From contig JAAURV010000032.1 of NCBI GenBank assembly GCA_012032065.1, positions 1 to 16,946 of the forward strand: a stretch of DNA of 16,946 bases. Direction: 5' to 3'. The notes beneath the pieces are model-generated. The model made no database searches. It was not told the DNA's origin and saw only the letters and a program-made list of their open reading frames with translations. Origin of the DNA: Hyphomicrobiales bacterium (GTDB taxonomy: Bacteria > Pseudomonadota > Alphaproteobacteria > Rhizobiales > Aestuariivirgaceae). The translations under genes and the position numbers were made by a program. Shown one piece after another: positions 1 to 7,430 of this stretch (positions within the stretch are counted from its first letter, which is position 1; every line of letters starts with the position of its first letter).

Positions 1-358
1 GCCAGTCGGGCCAGGTGGTCTTGGAGGAAACCTTGTGCGTGCCCTTCCATTCGAAACCGGGCTTGGCGGACGCCACGCGATATTTTGCGGCCATGCCGTT
101 GCCGAGCACGTAGTAGAGCACGTTTTTCTTGGTATCGATGATGATTGAGCCGGCCGCCTTGTTGGAGGCATAAGCGACGAGTTTGGCGCGCTTGAACTGC
201 GGGGCCGTCTGCTGCTTCTGGGCTGGCTGAGCGGATTGGGCGCCAAGCGGCACCAGCACAAGCCCTTCGCCCGGAGGCGGCAGGTTGGCGGAAGCGCCCG
301 TGGCAAGGAAGCCGGACAGCAGGACCGCGGCGGCGATGGAATTCAGCATGGTCTTCAT
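1..358 (-). CDS. L,D-transpeptidase (ErfK/YbiS/YcfS/YnhG type), 5' part only
   Basis: This gene starts with ATG at 358 and runs off the left edge, so about 119 N-terminal residues are present. The first 24 or so residues form a signal peptide (MKTMLNSIAAAVLLSGFLATG, cut near ASA), so the product should be periplasmic. After a Pro/Gln-rich linker comes the start of the YkuD fold: GSIIIDTKKNVLYYVL, then the KYRVASAKPGFEWKGTHKVS stretch that is typical of alphaproteobacterial L,D-transpeptidases. These enzymes make 3-3 peptidoglycan cross-links or attach proteins to peptidoglycan. The catalytic HxxxxxxxxSxGCxR motif would lie beyond the edge and cannot be checked. A good ribosome site (AGAGGGA, about 8 nt upstream) supports this start. 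It is transcribed away from the hydrolase gene. The family call is strong from the N-terminal signature; the exact substrate is unknown. Confidence 0.85.
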   Translation of the reverse strand, partial: MKTMLNSIAAAVLLSGFLATGASANLPPPGEGLVLVPLGAQSAQPAQKQQTAPQFKRAKLVAYASNKAAGSIIIDTKKNVLYYVLGNGMAAKYRVASAKPGFEWKGTHKVSSKTTWPDW

Positions 359-659
359 TGGTGTTCCCTCTAGGTATGTTCGATGAGGCAAACTTAGCGG
401 GGGTCCGCTGAATTCATTCTGAGTGATGAGTTTATCTGCCGTTCATCTTCGTTGGATGGAGGGGTTTGTAAGGGGACTGGACCGCCAAAAATGTGACGGC
501 CGTCACACTATGACTGGGTCAGACAAAAATTATCCAGGAATCGGGAACCCCGCTTCCGCGCGGCGCAATTGGCCGGAAACAGAACCGTGCAACTGGCCGG
601 AGCCAGTGGCTTCGCAAATCCATTTGAGCCGTGCCATAGTCGGGGAAAAGGGATTCTGC
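359..659. other. Divergent intergenic region, no gene seen
   Basis: These 301 bases separate the leftward L,D-transpeptidase from the rightward hydrolase. An open frame does extend leftward from the hydrolase to 423, but its translation is not protein-like and has no ribosome site, so I treat the stretch as non-coding. It holds the 16-bp palindrome at 492-507, a weak -10-like AATTAT at 528-533, a short TGAC-TGG-GTCA repeat at 511-521, and a 5-bp-stem inverted repeat (AGCGG/CCGCT) near 397-410. No ECF-type TGATCC element was seen here. Confidence 0.6.
492..507. promoter_or_regulatory. CRP/FNR-family operator, perfect 16-bp palindrome
   Basis: The sequence TGTGACGGCCGTCACA is a perfect inverted repeat and exactly fits the TGTGA-N6-TCACA pattern of CRP-type regulators. 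Its centre lies 160 bp before the hydrolase ATG and about 141 bp before the L,D-transpeptidase ATG. If the weak AATTAT at 528-533 is a -10 element, transcription would start near 540 and the site would be centred near -41, the usual place for a class II activator site. Which gene it controls, and which regulator binds, is inference. Confidence 0.55.
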
Positions 660-2678
660 ATGGCTATAAAAACCGTCACCAAATTTCCCCGCCCCATCCA
701 CGAAATCGAGAGCGTCTGGATAACGATGTCCGATGGCGTCAAGCTTGCGGCTCGCATGTGGCTTCCCAAGGATGCGGAGAAAAAACCGGTTCCCGCCGTT
801 CTCGAATATCTCCCCTATCGCAAGCGCGACGGCACTCATGTGCGCGATGCGTTGACCCATCCTTATCTCGCGGGCCACGGCTATGCGTCGATACGTGTGG
901 ATATGCGCGGCAATGGCGACTCGGAAGGCTTGATGTTCGACGAGTACGCCAAGCAGGAACAGGACGACGCGCTTGAAGTCATCGCCTGGATCGCGCGCCA
1001 GAAATGGTGCTCGGGCAAGGTCGGAATGTTCGGCATTTCCTGGGGTGGCTTCAATGCGCTGCAAGTGGCGGCGCGCAAACCGCCCGCGCTCAAGGCCATC
1101 GTAACCCTCTGCTCCACCGACGACCGCTACGAAGACGATATCCATTACAAGGGCGGCTGCCTCATCAACGAAAATCTCGGCTGGGCCGCCACCATGTTCG
1201 CCTATTCCTCGCGCCCGCCCGATCCTGAAATCGTCGGCAACAGGTGGCGCAAGATGTGGATGGAGCGGCTCGAGAACGAACCGTTCCTCATCATCCCGTG
1301 GCTCAAGCACCCGCACCGCGATGACTATTGGAAACACGGTTCCGTGTGCGAGAACTTCGGCAACATCGATACGCCGGCGCTGATCGTTGGCGGCTGGAAC
1401 GACGCCTATTCGAACGCCATCCCGCGTCTCATGCGCGGGCTTCGCGTGTCACGCAAAGCCATCATCGGCCCTTGGGCGCACAAATATCCGCACTTCGCCG
1501 TGCCCCAGCCACGCATCGGTTTCCTGCAGGAGATGCTGCGCTGGTGGGACCAGTGGCTGAAAGGTGAAAACCGCGATATCTCCCGCGATCCCGATTACCG
1601 CGTCTATGTCATCGACGCCTACAAGCCCGGAACATCGGTAGCGAAACTCGAAGGCCGCTGGATTGGCCAGAGTTTTTGGGGCTTCGGCAATATCGATACC
1701 AGCTCGTTCTATCTTACCGCCGACGGCATCAGCGGCCGCGAGGGCGCGGAGCAGGCGCTCACCATCTCCTCGCCGCAAACCGTGGGTGTCGATGGCGGCG
1801 AGTATTGCATCATCTGGCTTGGTCCCGAATTCCCCGGCGATCAGAAGCGCGACGACGCAGGCTCGCTCATTTTCGATTCGCCCGCACTCGTCGACGACAT
1901 GGACATCGTCGGCCAGCCGGCCGTCGAAATCGACTTCGCGGCGGACAGGCCTGTCGCCTCTGTGGCCGTGCGTCTCAACGACGTCTGGCCCACCGGCGAA
2001 GTGTCTCGCATCACTTACCACCTTCAAAACCTGTGCATGCGCGAAAGCCGCGAACGGCCAACCGCGCTCGAGCCGGGCAAACGCTATCGCATGAAGATCA
2101 AACTGGACGATATCGCCTGGCGCATCCCCAAGGGTCACAAGCTGCGGATTTCGATCTCGACCAGCTATTTCCCGATGATGTGGCCCGCGCCCGAACCTGT
2201 AAAGCTCACCGTTTACGCCGGAAAATCGCGCGTGCATATTCCGGTGCGAAGGAAGCTCGACACGGAAACGCCGGTCACCTGGCAGCCGGTCGAAACCGCC
2301 GAGCCGGTGAAGATGAAGGTGATCGAGCCGGAAGTGAACACGCGCGAGTCGACATTGGATCCCAAGACCGGCGAATTGAAAGTCGAGATCGCCGACGATT
2401 TCGGTCGCCAGAAACTTCTCGATCACGGCATGGAAATCTTTGGATCGGGCCGCGAGACATACACAATCAAGCCCGGCGATCCACTTTCCGCCAAGATGGA
2501 AACCCACTGGGTCGAGGAGCGCAGCCGCGGCTCATGGCACACCCGCACCGATACCTACACGCGCCTGACGTCCACCAAAACTCACTGGCAGGTGTGGGGA
2601 AAGCTCGTAGCCTTCGAGGGAAAGAAGAAGGTTTTCGAGAAGGAATGGAACGAGGAGATCGAGAGGAAGTTACAGTAG
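660..2678 (+). CDS. CocE/NonD family serine hydrolase (X-Pro dipeptidyl-peptidase S15 type)
   Basis: The predicted product has 672 residues. An alpha/beta-hydrolase domain fills the first half. The nucleophile elbow GISWGG places Ser127, the acid is Asp248 in GGWNDAY, and the base is His274 in GPWAHKYPH. The C-terminal half matches the beta-rich X-Pro dipeptidyl-peptidase C-terminal (galactose-binding-like) domain, with signature stretches such as RLNDVWPTGEVSRITYHLQ and LDDIAWRIPKGHKLRISIST. Relatives hydrolyse esters (cocaine esterase, glutaryl-7-ACA acylase) or Xaa-Pro peptides; the substrate here cannot be told. I chose the ATG at 660 because homology begins there and GGGGAAAAGGG precedes it; the frame stays open back to 423, but that extension looks non-coding. 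No signal peptide is seen. The exonuclease gene follows after only 3 bases, so they probably share a transcript. Confidence 0.9.
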   Translation: MAIKTVTKFPRPIHEIESVWITMSDGVKLAARMWLPKDAEKKPVPAVLEYLPYRKRDGTHVRDALTHPYLAGHGYASIRVDMRGNGDSEGLMFDEYAKQEQDDALEVIAWIARQKWCSGKVGMFGISWGGFNALQVAARKPPALKAIVTLCSTDDRYEDDIHYKGGCLINENLGWAATMFAYSSRPPDPEIVGNRWRKMWMERLENEPFLIIPWLKHPHRDDYWKHGSVCENFGNIDTPALIVGGWNDAYSNAIPRLMRGLRVSRKAIIGPWAHKYPHFAVPQPRIGFLQEMLRWWDQWLKGENRDISRDPDYRVYVIDAYKPGTSVAKLEGRWIGQSFWGFGNIDTSSFYLTADGISGREGAEQALTISSPQTVGVDGGEYCIIWLGPEFPGDQKRDDAGSLIFDSPALVDDMDIVGQPAVEIDFAADRPVASVAVRLNDVWPTGEVSRITYHLQNLCMRESRERPTALEPGKRYRMKIKLDDIAWRIPKGHKLRISISTSYFPMMWPAPEPVKLTVYAGKSRVHIPVRRKLDTETPVTWQPVETAEPVKMKVIEPEVNTRESTLDPKTGELKVEIADDFGRQKLLDHGMEIFGSGRETYTIKPGDPLSAKMETHWVEERSRGSWHTRTDTYTRLTSTKTHWQVWGKLVAFEGKKKVFEKEWNEEIERKLQ

Positions 2679-2681
2679 GGC

Positions 2682-3679
2682 ATGACGCCTCAATCCTGGC
2701 TCTATCCCACTGGGCGCGGGCTCTATTGCGAGCCGGGCGGGTTCTTCATCGATCCGCATCTCCCTGTCGGCCGCGCCATCATCACGCATGGCCACAGCGA
2801 TCACGCGCGCTCCGGCCACGGCGCGGTGCTTGCAAGCTTCGAAACTGCCGCCATCATGAAGACAAGGCTCGGCACGGAATCGGCAGGCCGTTTCGAGATC
2901 TATGAAGCCCCGCTCACGATGGGCGGCGTCCGGATTCGCTCGTGCCCGCCGGACATATCCTGGGCTCATGCCAGATCGTCATGGAATATGGCGGCATCCG
3001 CGCCGTCGTCTCCGGCGACTACAAGCGCAGCGCCGATCCAACCTGCGCGCCGTTCGAAGTGGTGACCTGCGATCTCTTCGTCACCGAAGCGACCTTCGGT
3101 CTGCCGGTGTTCAAACACGAACCCGCCGATTCCGAAGCCCGCCGTTTGATCGCATCGATCAAAACCAATCCGGACCGCACGCATCTGCTCGGCGTCTATG
3201 GCCTCGGCAAATGCCAGCGCATGATCGCGCTTGTGCGCCGCGAAGGTTACGATGCACCGATCTATCTCCACGGCGCGCTGCGGGCGCTCTGCGATCTCTA
3301 TCTGTCGCTCGGATGCGGACTCGGCGATCTTCGCGATGCTTCCGGCGCGGCGCAGGACGAACTCAAAGGCGCGCTCGTTCTCTGCCCGCCATCGGCGGTA
3401 ACCGACCGCTGGTCGCGCCGCATGAGCGATCCGGTGACCGCCTTTGCATCGGGCTGGATGCGGGTGAAGGGCAGGGCGAAGCAGCGCGGCGTCGAACTGC
3501 CGCTTATCGTTTCCGATCACGCCGACTGGCCCGAGCTTCTGCAAACCATTGAGGACACGGGCGCCGCGGAAATCTGGGTCACCCACGGCCGCGAGGATGC
3601 GCTGGTGCATCAGATCGGCAAGATGGGCCGGATTGGCCGCGCTCTCGCATTGGTCGGCTTCGAGGACGAGGGCGATTGA
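2682..3679 (+). CDS. Ligase-associated DNA exonuclease (metallo-beta-lactamase fold), frameshifted as assembled
   Basis: The gene reads as a ligase-associated exonuclease of the mRNA 3'-end-processing (CPSF/beta-CASP-like) family. The metal site is clear: HGHSDH at residues 36-41 (HxHxDH), His92 in PAGHILGS, Asp113 in SGDYK, and a late SDHADW. The frame breaks at 2940-2941: the codon after Arg (CGC, 2937-2939) has only two bases (TC), and GTG at 2942 resumes as V-P-A-G-H. Restoring one base (giving for example R-L/F-V-P-A-G-H) yields 332 residues, normal for the family. Both halves match the family right up to the break, so a one-base sequencing deletion is more likely than a pseudogene. The ligase gene overlaps its stop (TGATG). 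In other alphaproteobacteria this pair travels with a DEXH helicase and a metallophosphoesterase, which are absent here. Confidence 0.85.
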
Positions 3680-5349
3680 TGCGCGCCTTCGCCGAATTGC
3701 TCGACCGTCTCGCTTATGCGCAAGCGCGAAACGCCAAGCTGAAACTGCTTCGCGACTATTTTCTGTCAATCCCCGATCCCGATCGCGGCTGGGCGCTCTC
3801 CGCCCTGACCGACGGCCTTCCCGTCACCGTGCCCTTGCGAAGAACCCTCGCGCAGTTGATGGAAGTGAAAGCCGATCCGGTGCTCTTCCGCCTGTCGCGC
3901 GACTATGTGGGAGATACCGCGGAAACGGTTTCGCTGCTGTGGCCTTCAAAAAGGAAACCGTCTTCCTGGCGAAAGCCAGGATCCATAGCGAGGCTCCCTC
4001 AACCGCTCAGACTCCACCGGCCGAAGCTATCGATTCTGGCTTTCGCCAGAATGACGGTATTGAGAGTGATGGAATTCCAAGCTTAAGCGAGGTCGTCGAT
4101 GCGGTTCGCACCACCTCCTCGCGCGCCTTTCCCCGCCTGCTCGAAACCTACCTCGACCGTCTCGATGTCAAAGGCCGCTTCGCGCTGATCAAGCTCCTGA
4201 GCGGCGCTCTCCGTGTCGGCGTATCCGCTCGCCTCGCCAAGCAGGCGCTCGCCGGCGCCTTCGGCAAGGACATCGAGCAAATAGAGGAAACCTGGCACGG
4301 CATCGAGCCGCCTTATGCCGGCCTCTTCGCCTGGCTCGAAGGAAAGGGCGAACGGCCCGACACCGGCAAGAGCCTCGTATTCCGGCCGGTGATGCTGGCG
4401 CATCCGATTGCCGATGACGATTGGCCGGGAATGATCGCATCCGACTGGATGGCGGAATGGAAATGGGACGGCATCCGCATTCAGGTCGCGGCGGATGGTT
4501 CCCGCGCCCGCATCTTCACGCGCAACGGCGATGAAATATCGGCGGGCTTTCCCGAAGTCGCGGAACGATTGAGCCGCGCCCATGGCGTCGCCGATGGCGA
4601 ACTCCTGATCCTGCGCGATGGTCTGGTCGCCGCCATTCAACGATTTGCAGCAGCGGCTTAATCGCAAGACCGTCACGGCAAAAATGCAAGCGCAGTACCC
4701 GGCGCATGTGCGCCTTTACGATTTGCTCTTTGACGGACACGAAGACATGCGCCCACTCGCGCTTATGGAACGCCGCGCGCGTCTTGCCTTATGGGCGCAA
4801 TCGCTGCCGAACGCCGATCTTTCCGAGGATGTTCCGTTCACTGACTTCCCCGAACTCGAGGAGAGATGGAAGGAAGCCCGCGCCAACGGCATCGAAGGAC
4901 TGATGCTGAAGCGCAAGGACGGCCCTTATCTGCAAGGCCGCCTGAAAGGTTACTGGTACAAGTGGAAACGCGCCGCCCTCACCCTCGATTGCGTGCTGAT
5001 GTACGCCCAGCGCGGCTCCGGCAAGCGCTCGTCCTACTACTCCGATCTCACCTTCGGAGTCTGGTCCGATCCCGCAACGCTGGTGCCCGTCGGCAAGGCC
5101 TACTCCGGCTTCACCGACGAGGAACTGCTTCGCCTCGACAAATGGATCAGAAACAACACCGCCGAGCGCTTCGGTCCGGTCCGCTCGGTGACGCCTGGCC
5201 TGGTGCTCGAAATCGCCTTCGATGCGGTGCAACCCTCGACCCGCCACAAATCCGGCGTGGCCATGCGTTTCCCGCGCGTCCATCGCATCAGGTGGGATAA
5301 GCCCGCCGCCGAAGCCGACACGTTAACGGCCATCAATGCCCTTGTCTAG
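3679..5349 (+). pseudogene. ATP-dependent DNA ligase (ligase-associated-exonuclease partner), broken into three frames with a REP-pair insertion
   Basis: Three successive reading frames together make one ATP-dependent DNA ligase. The N-terminal DNA-binding domain runs from ATG 3679 (MRAFAELLDRLAYAQARNAK) to about LLWP at 3943. The adenylation domain follows in another frame, with the AMP-binding lysine in EWKWDGIR and motif III in DGELLI. The rest returns to the first frame after 4632, with motif IV in EGLMLKRKDG and motif V in WYKWKRA, then the OB domain to 5349. Break 1 lies between about 3943 and 4080 around the repeat at 3958-4057; one extra A in the A5 run at 3948-3952 would restore it. 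Break 2 is an extra base near 4632 (VA-PFNDLQQRLNRK). With both fixed the protein has 556 residues, slightly long for the family because of the inserted repeat. All catalytic motifs survive. The start overlaps the exonuclease stop by one base. Confidence 0.85.
3958..4057. repeat. Pair of REP-like palindromes in inverted orientation inside the ligase gene
   Basis: Two 32-base arms, 3958-3989 and 4026-4057, are inverted copies of each other with 28 of 32 positions identical, separated by 36 bases. Each arm is itself a hairpin: CCTGGC-GAAA-GCCAGG in the first and, read on the other strand, TTCTGGC-GAAA-GCCAGAA in the second, both with a GAAA loop. Two of the four differences form one compensating base pair (C-G in one arm, T-A in the other), as expected if the hairpin is kept by selection. 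The outer GTCATTC-like and GAATC-like flanks resemble the widespread proteobacterial REP family. The translated peptide ILAFARMT is the counterpart of the WIPAFAGMT-type peptides often produced when such repeats sit in genes. It lies in the linker between the ligase's DNA-binding and adenylation domains. Confidence 0.8.
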
Positions 5350-5356
5350 CCACAGG

Positions 5357-5386
5357 TGATCCGCCGCCTCTGAAATACCGTAGTTT
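5357..5386 (+). promoter_or_regulatory. ECF-sigma (RpoE/ECF11-type) promoter of the rpoE-chrR-SDR operon
   Basis: TGATCC at 5357-5362 is followed after 16 bases by CGTAGTTT (5379-5386). TGATCC is the -35 element known for RpoE/ECF11 promoters in Rhodobacter sphaeroides, and the CGTA box fits an ECF -10 element. Transcription would start near 5392, some 40 bases before the sigma-factor ATG at 5431. The placement implies autoregulation, as is known for this sigma family. The same two-part element recurs at 10775-10804 (minus) and 16295-16323 (plus). Confidence 0.75.
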
Positions 5387-5430
5387 CGCCCAGATAGTGG
5401 GGATCTCCGCATGGGCCGGTTGACCGGAAA

Positions 5431-6012
5431 ATGGTAGAAAACGTTGGATCGTCTCCAAGTTCGGGCGAGCGCGAGCACCTCGAACATCTGTTGAAACAGG
5501 TGGCGGCGAAACGCGACCGCGAGTGTTTTGCGGCGCTTTTCGATTACTTCGCCCCGCGCATCAAGAGTTTCATGATGCGGAAAGGCGTTTCGGCGGAACT
5601 TGCCGAGGACTTGGTGCAGGAAACCATGGTCGCTGTCTGGACCAAGGCCGCGCTGTACTCGGCCGAGAAGGGCACGGTCTCGACCTGGATCTTCACCATC
5701 GCCCGTAATCGCAGGATCGATCGCGCGCGCCGCGAGTCCTCCGCCCACTTTACCGACATCGACGACTTCGACGCAGCCTCGGACGATCCCGCCAGCGACG
5801 AACGCCTGAACCGCGCGCAAGAGGACGGCTATGTCGCGCGCGCTCTTGCGCAAATTCCCGCCGAGCAGCGGGAAATACTGATCCTGTCCTATGTCGAGGA
5901 CGTTCCGCAAAGCGAAATCGCGGCAAGGCTGAAGATGCCGCTTGGAACCGTGAAGTCGCGCATGCGGCTCGCCTACAAGCGGCTCAAGAAACTTTTGGAG
6001 AAGGTAAATTGA
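5431..6012 (+). CDS. rpoE: ECF sigma factor RpoE (ECF11 group, singlet-oxygen response)
   Basis: The 193-residue protein is a standard two-domain ECF sigma factor. Sigma region 2 spans about residues 33-98, including AEDLVQETMVAVWTKA and the -10-recognition stretch STWIFTIARNRRIDRARR. Sigma region 4 spans about 138-187, with LPxxQR-like QIPAEQREILILSY and the helix-turn-helix QSEIAARLKMPLGTVKSRMRLA that binds the -35. It directs RNA polymerase to stress promoters when released from ChrR. The adjacent ChrR-type anti-sigma (4-base overlap) identifies it as the RpoE/ECF11 group, whose best-known member responds to singlet oxygen. The ribosome site is weak (ACCGGAAA directly before ATG). Its own promoter lies at 5357-5386. 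The sequence alone cannot show that the inducer here is singlet oxygen. Confidence 0.93.
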   Translation: MVENVGSSPSSGEREHLEHLLKQVAAKRDRECFAALFDYFAPRIKSFMMRKGVSAELAEDLVQETMVAVWTKAALYSAEKGTVSTWIFTIARNRRIDRARRESSAHFTDIDDFDAASDDPASDERLNRAQEDGYVARALAQIPAEQREILILSYVEDVPQSEIAARLKMPLGTVKSRMRLAYKRLKKLLEKVN

Positions 6013-6665
6013 CGATCAATCATCATCTGGATGACGCCACTATTCTGGCATACGCGGCGGGAACGCTCGATCCCGCCATCAGTATCGTCGTGGCGTCGCA
6101 TATTGCCTGGTGCCCGGAATGCCGCGCCGAAGTGCGCCGCGCCGAGCGCCTCGGCGGAGAATTGGTGGACGGGCTGGACGGCGAGTTGGTTTCGGAGAAT
6201 TGCCGGGAGCGGACTTTTGCCAGTCTGGGGACCGCCGCTCTTCACCGCCTGCCGGTGAAGACGGCGCATCCGGGCCGCGAGGAACTGCCCTACCCGCTGC
6301 AGAGGCTTCTTGGCCCCCGCGGCCTCGAGGCATTGAACTGGAAGAAGAAGGTTCCGGGAATCTCCATTGCCGACATTCCGGTCTCCGGTGGCAAGTCGGT
6401 GCTGAAGGTGATGTCGCTCGCGCCCGGCATTGCCATGCCCGTGCATGGCCACCGCGGCGAGGAAATCACCATGATCTTAAAAGGCGCTTACAGCGACGAA
6501 ATGGGCCGCTTCGCCAGGGGAGACGTGGCCGATCTCGACGAAGACGTGGAGCACAAGCCGGTGGTTGAGCAGGGCGAGACCTGCATCTGCCTGATCGCCG
6601 AAGAAGCCCCCGCGAGGTTCAAGTCGATCTTCGCGAGATTGCTGCAACCCTACTTCGGCATATAA
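6009..6665 (+). CDS. chrR: ChrR zinc-binding anti-sigma factor with C-terminal cupin domain
   Basis: The 218-residue protein holds RpoE inactive until the stress signal appears. The N-terminal anti-sigma domain has the zinc ligands His6, His31, Cys35 and Cys38 (HIAWCPEC), at the same residue numbers as in R. sphaeroides ChrR. The C-terminal cupin carries His146, His148, Glu152 (HGHRGEE) and His182, matching the second metal site of ChrR (141, 143, 147, 177) with a constant offset of 5. This cupin is the part needed for response to singlet oxygen in the known system. I place the start at TTG 6009: it overlaps the sigma stop by four bases (TTGA), has GGAGAAGG 5-12 bases upstream, and gives the conserved zinc-ligand numbering. 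The TTG start and overlap suggest translational coupling to rpoE. Confidence 0.93.
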   Translation: MTINHHLDDATILAYAAGTLDPAISIVVASHIAWCPECRAEVRRAERLGGELVDGLDGELVSENCRERTFASLGTAALHRLPVKTAHPGREELPYPLQRLLGPRGLEALNWKKKVPGISIADIPVSGGKSVLKVMSLAPGIAMPVHGHRGEEITMILKGAYSDEMGRFARGDVADLDEDVEHKPVVEQGETCICLIAEEAPARFKSIFARLLQPYFGI

Positions 6666-6668
6666 AGG

Positions 6669-7427
6669 ATGGCGGCGCGCGCGCCGTGGCAACGGGTCTG
6701 GATCGTTGGCGCCAGCACCGGCATCGGCGCCGAAGTCGCGCGGCAGCTTGCGCAACAAGGCGTAATTGTTGCCGCGAGTGCGCGCTCGGCCGAAAAGCTT
6801 GAAGCGCATGCGGCGCGCAATCCCGGCATCAGGCCCTATCCGCTCGACGTCACGAATGAAGCTGCCGTCGCATCGTGCTTTGCCCGGATCGAAGCCGATC
6901 TCGGAGCCATCGGCCTCGTACTCGTGGCGTCCGGCGCTTATGCGCCACTGTCCGTCGACGAATTCAAAGCCGAAAACTTCCGCGCCACTTACGGCGTGAA
7001 CTACATGGGCGTCATCCATGTGCTCGCCGCTGTGCTTCCAACGCTTCTGAACCGGCGCAAGGGCCACGTCGCGTGGATTGCCTCCGTCTCGGGTTATCGC
7101 GGCCTCCCGAAAGCCGCGGCCTACGGTCCGGCCAAAGCCGCGCTGATCAATCTGGCCGAGTCGCTGAAGCCCGAGCTTCAAGCGCGCGGCATCGATGTCA
7201 GCGTGATCAACCCCGGCTTCGTCCGTACACCGATGACCGCCGTCAACGATTTCGACATGCCGTTCCTGATGGAGCCGGAAGACGCCGCCCGCCTCACCAT
7301 CGAAGGCCTGGCCGCCAGGAAATTCGAGATCGCCTACCCCCGGCGCTTCGTCGCGATCCTGAAATTCGCGCGGCTGCTGCCCTACCGGCTGTACTTCCGG
7401 CTGATCCGTAAGTTTGTGATGAAGTAA
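6669..7427 (+). CDS. Short-chain dehydrogenase/reductase (SDR)
   Basis: A 252-residue classical SDR. The nucleotide-binding motif GASTGIG is at residues 14-20. The catalytic set is Ser139 (IASVSG), Tyr152 and Lys156 (YGPAK), with structural Asn111 in YGVNYMG; NPGFVRTPMT follows at 181-190. It should oxidise or reduce a hydroxyl/keto group with NAD(P)(H); its substrate is not evident. The gene begins three bases after the chrR stop and has only a weak AGG next to the ATG, so translation probably depends on ribosomes finishing chrR. Co-transcription from the ECF promoter makes it a member of the RpoE regulon. SDR genes are found beside the amine oxidase/DUF1365/methyltransferase genes in related RpoE regulons, so a role in lipid modification is plausible but inferred. 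It converges on the methyltransferase gene with a 3-base gap and no visible terminator. Confidence 0.88.
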   Translation: MAARAPWQRVWIVGASTGIGAEVARQLAQQGVIVAASARSAEKLEAHAARNPGIRPYPLDVTNEAAVASCFARIEADLGAIGLVLVASGAYAPLSVDEFKAENFRATYGVNYMGVIHVLAAVLPTLLNRRKGHVAWIASVSGYRGLPKAAAYGPAKAALINLAESLKPELQARGIDVSVINPGFVRTPMTAVNDFDMPFLMEPEDAARLTIEGLAARKFEIAYPRRFVAILKFARLLPYRLYFRLIRKFVMK

Positions 7428-7430
7428 AAC

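Noticed and set aside
423..659. N-terminal extension of the hydrolase reading frame to 423
   Set aside because: The extra 79 residues look random, have no ribosome site, cover the CRP-type palindrome, and homology begins at the ATG at 660.
1449..2507. Long open frame on the minus strand opposite the hydrolase (also 519-1337, 2966-3769, 11615-12484, 13041-13766)
   Set aside because: High-GC third positions keep antisense frames open; translations are His/Arg/Asp/Gly-rich without recognisable domains, and the opposite strand encodes clear proteins.
3958..4057. Repeat inside the ligase as an insertion sequence or CRISPR fragment
   Set aside because: Only 100 bases, no transposase and no target duplication seen; the two inverted hairpins fit a REP pair, and there are no direct repeats with spacers.
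5879..5884. TGATCC inside the sigma-factor gene
   Set aside because: Coding context, no matching -10 box; chrR is instead coupled to rpoE by a 4-base overlap.
7402..7407. TGATCC near the end of the SDR gene as a possible ECF promoter
   Set aside because: It is inside coding sequence, no CGTA/CGTT box follows at 15-17 bases, and no plus-strand gene starts downstream.
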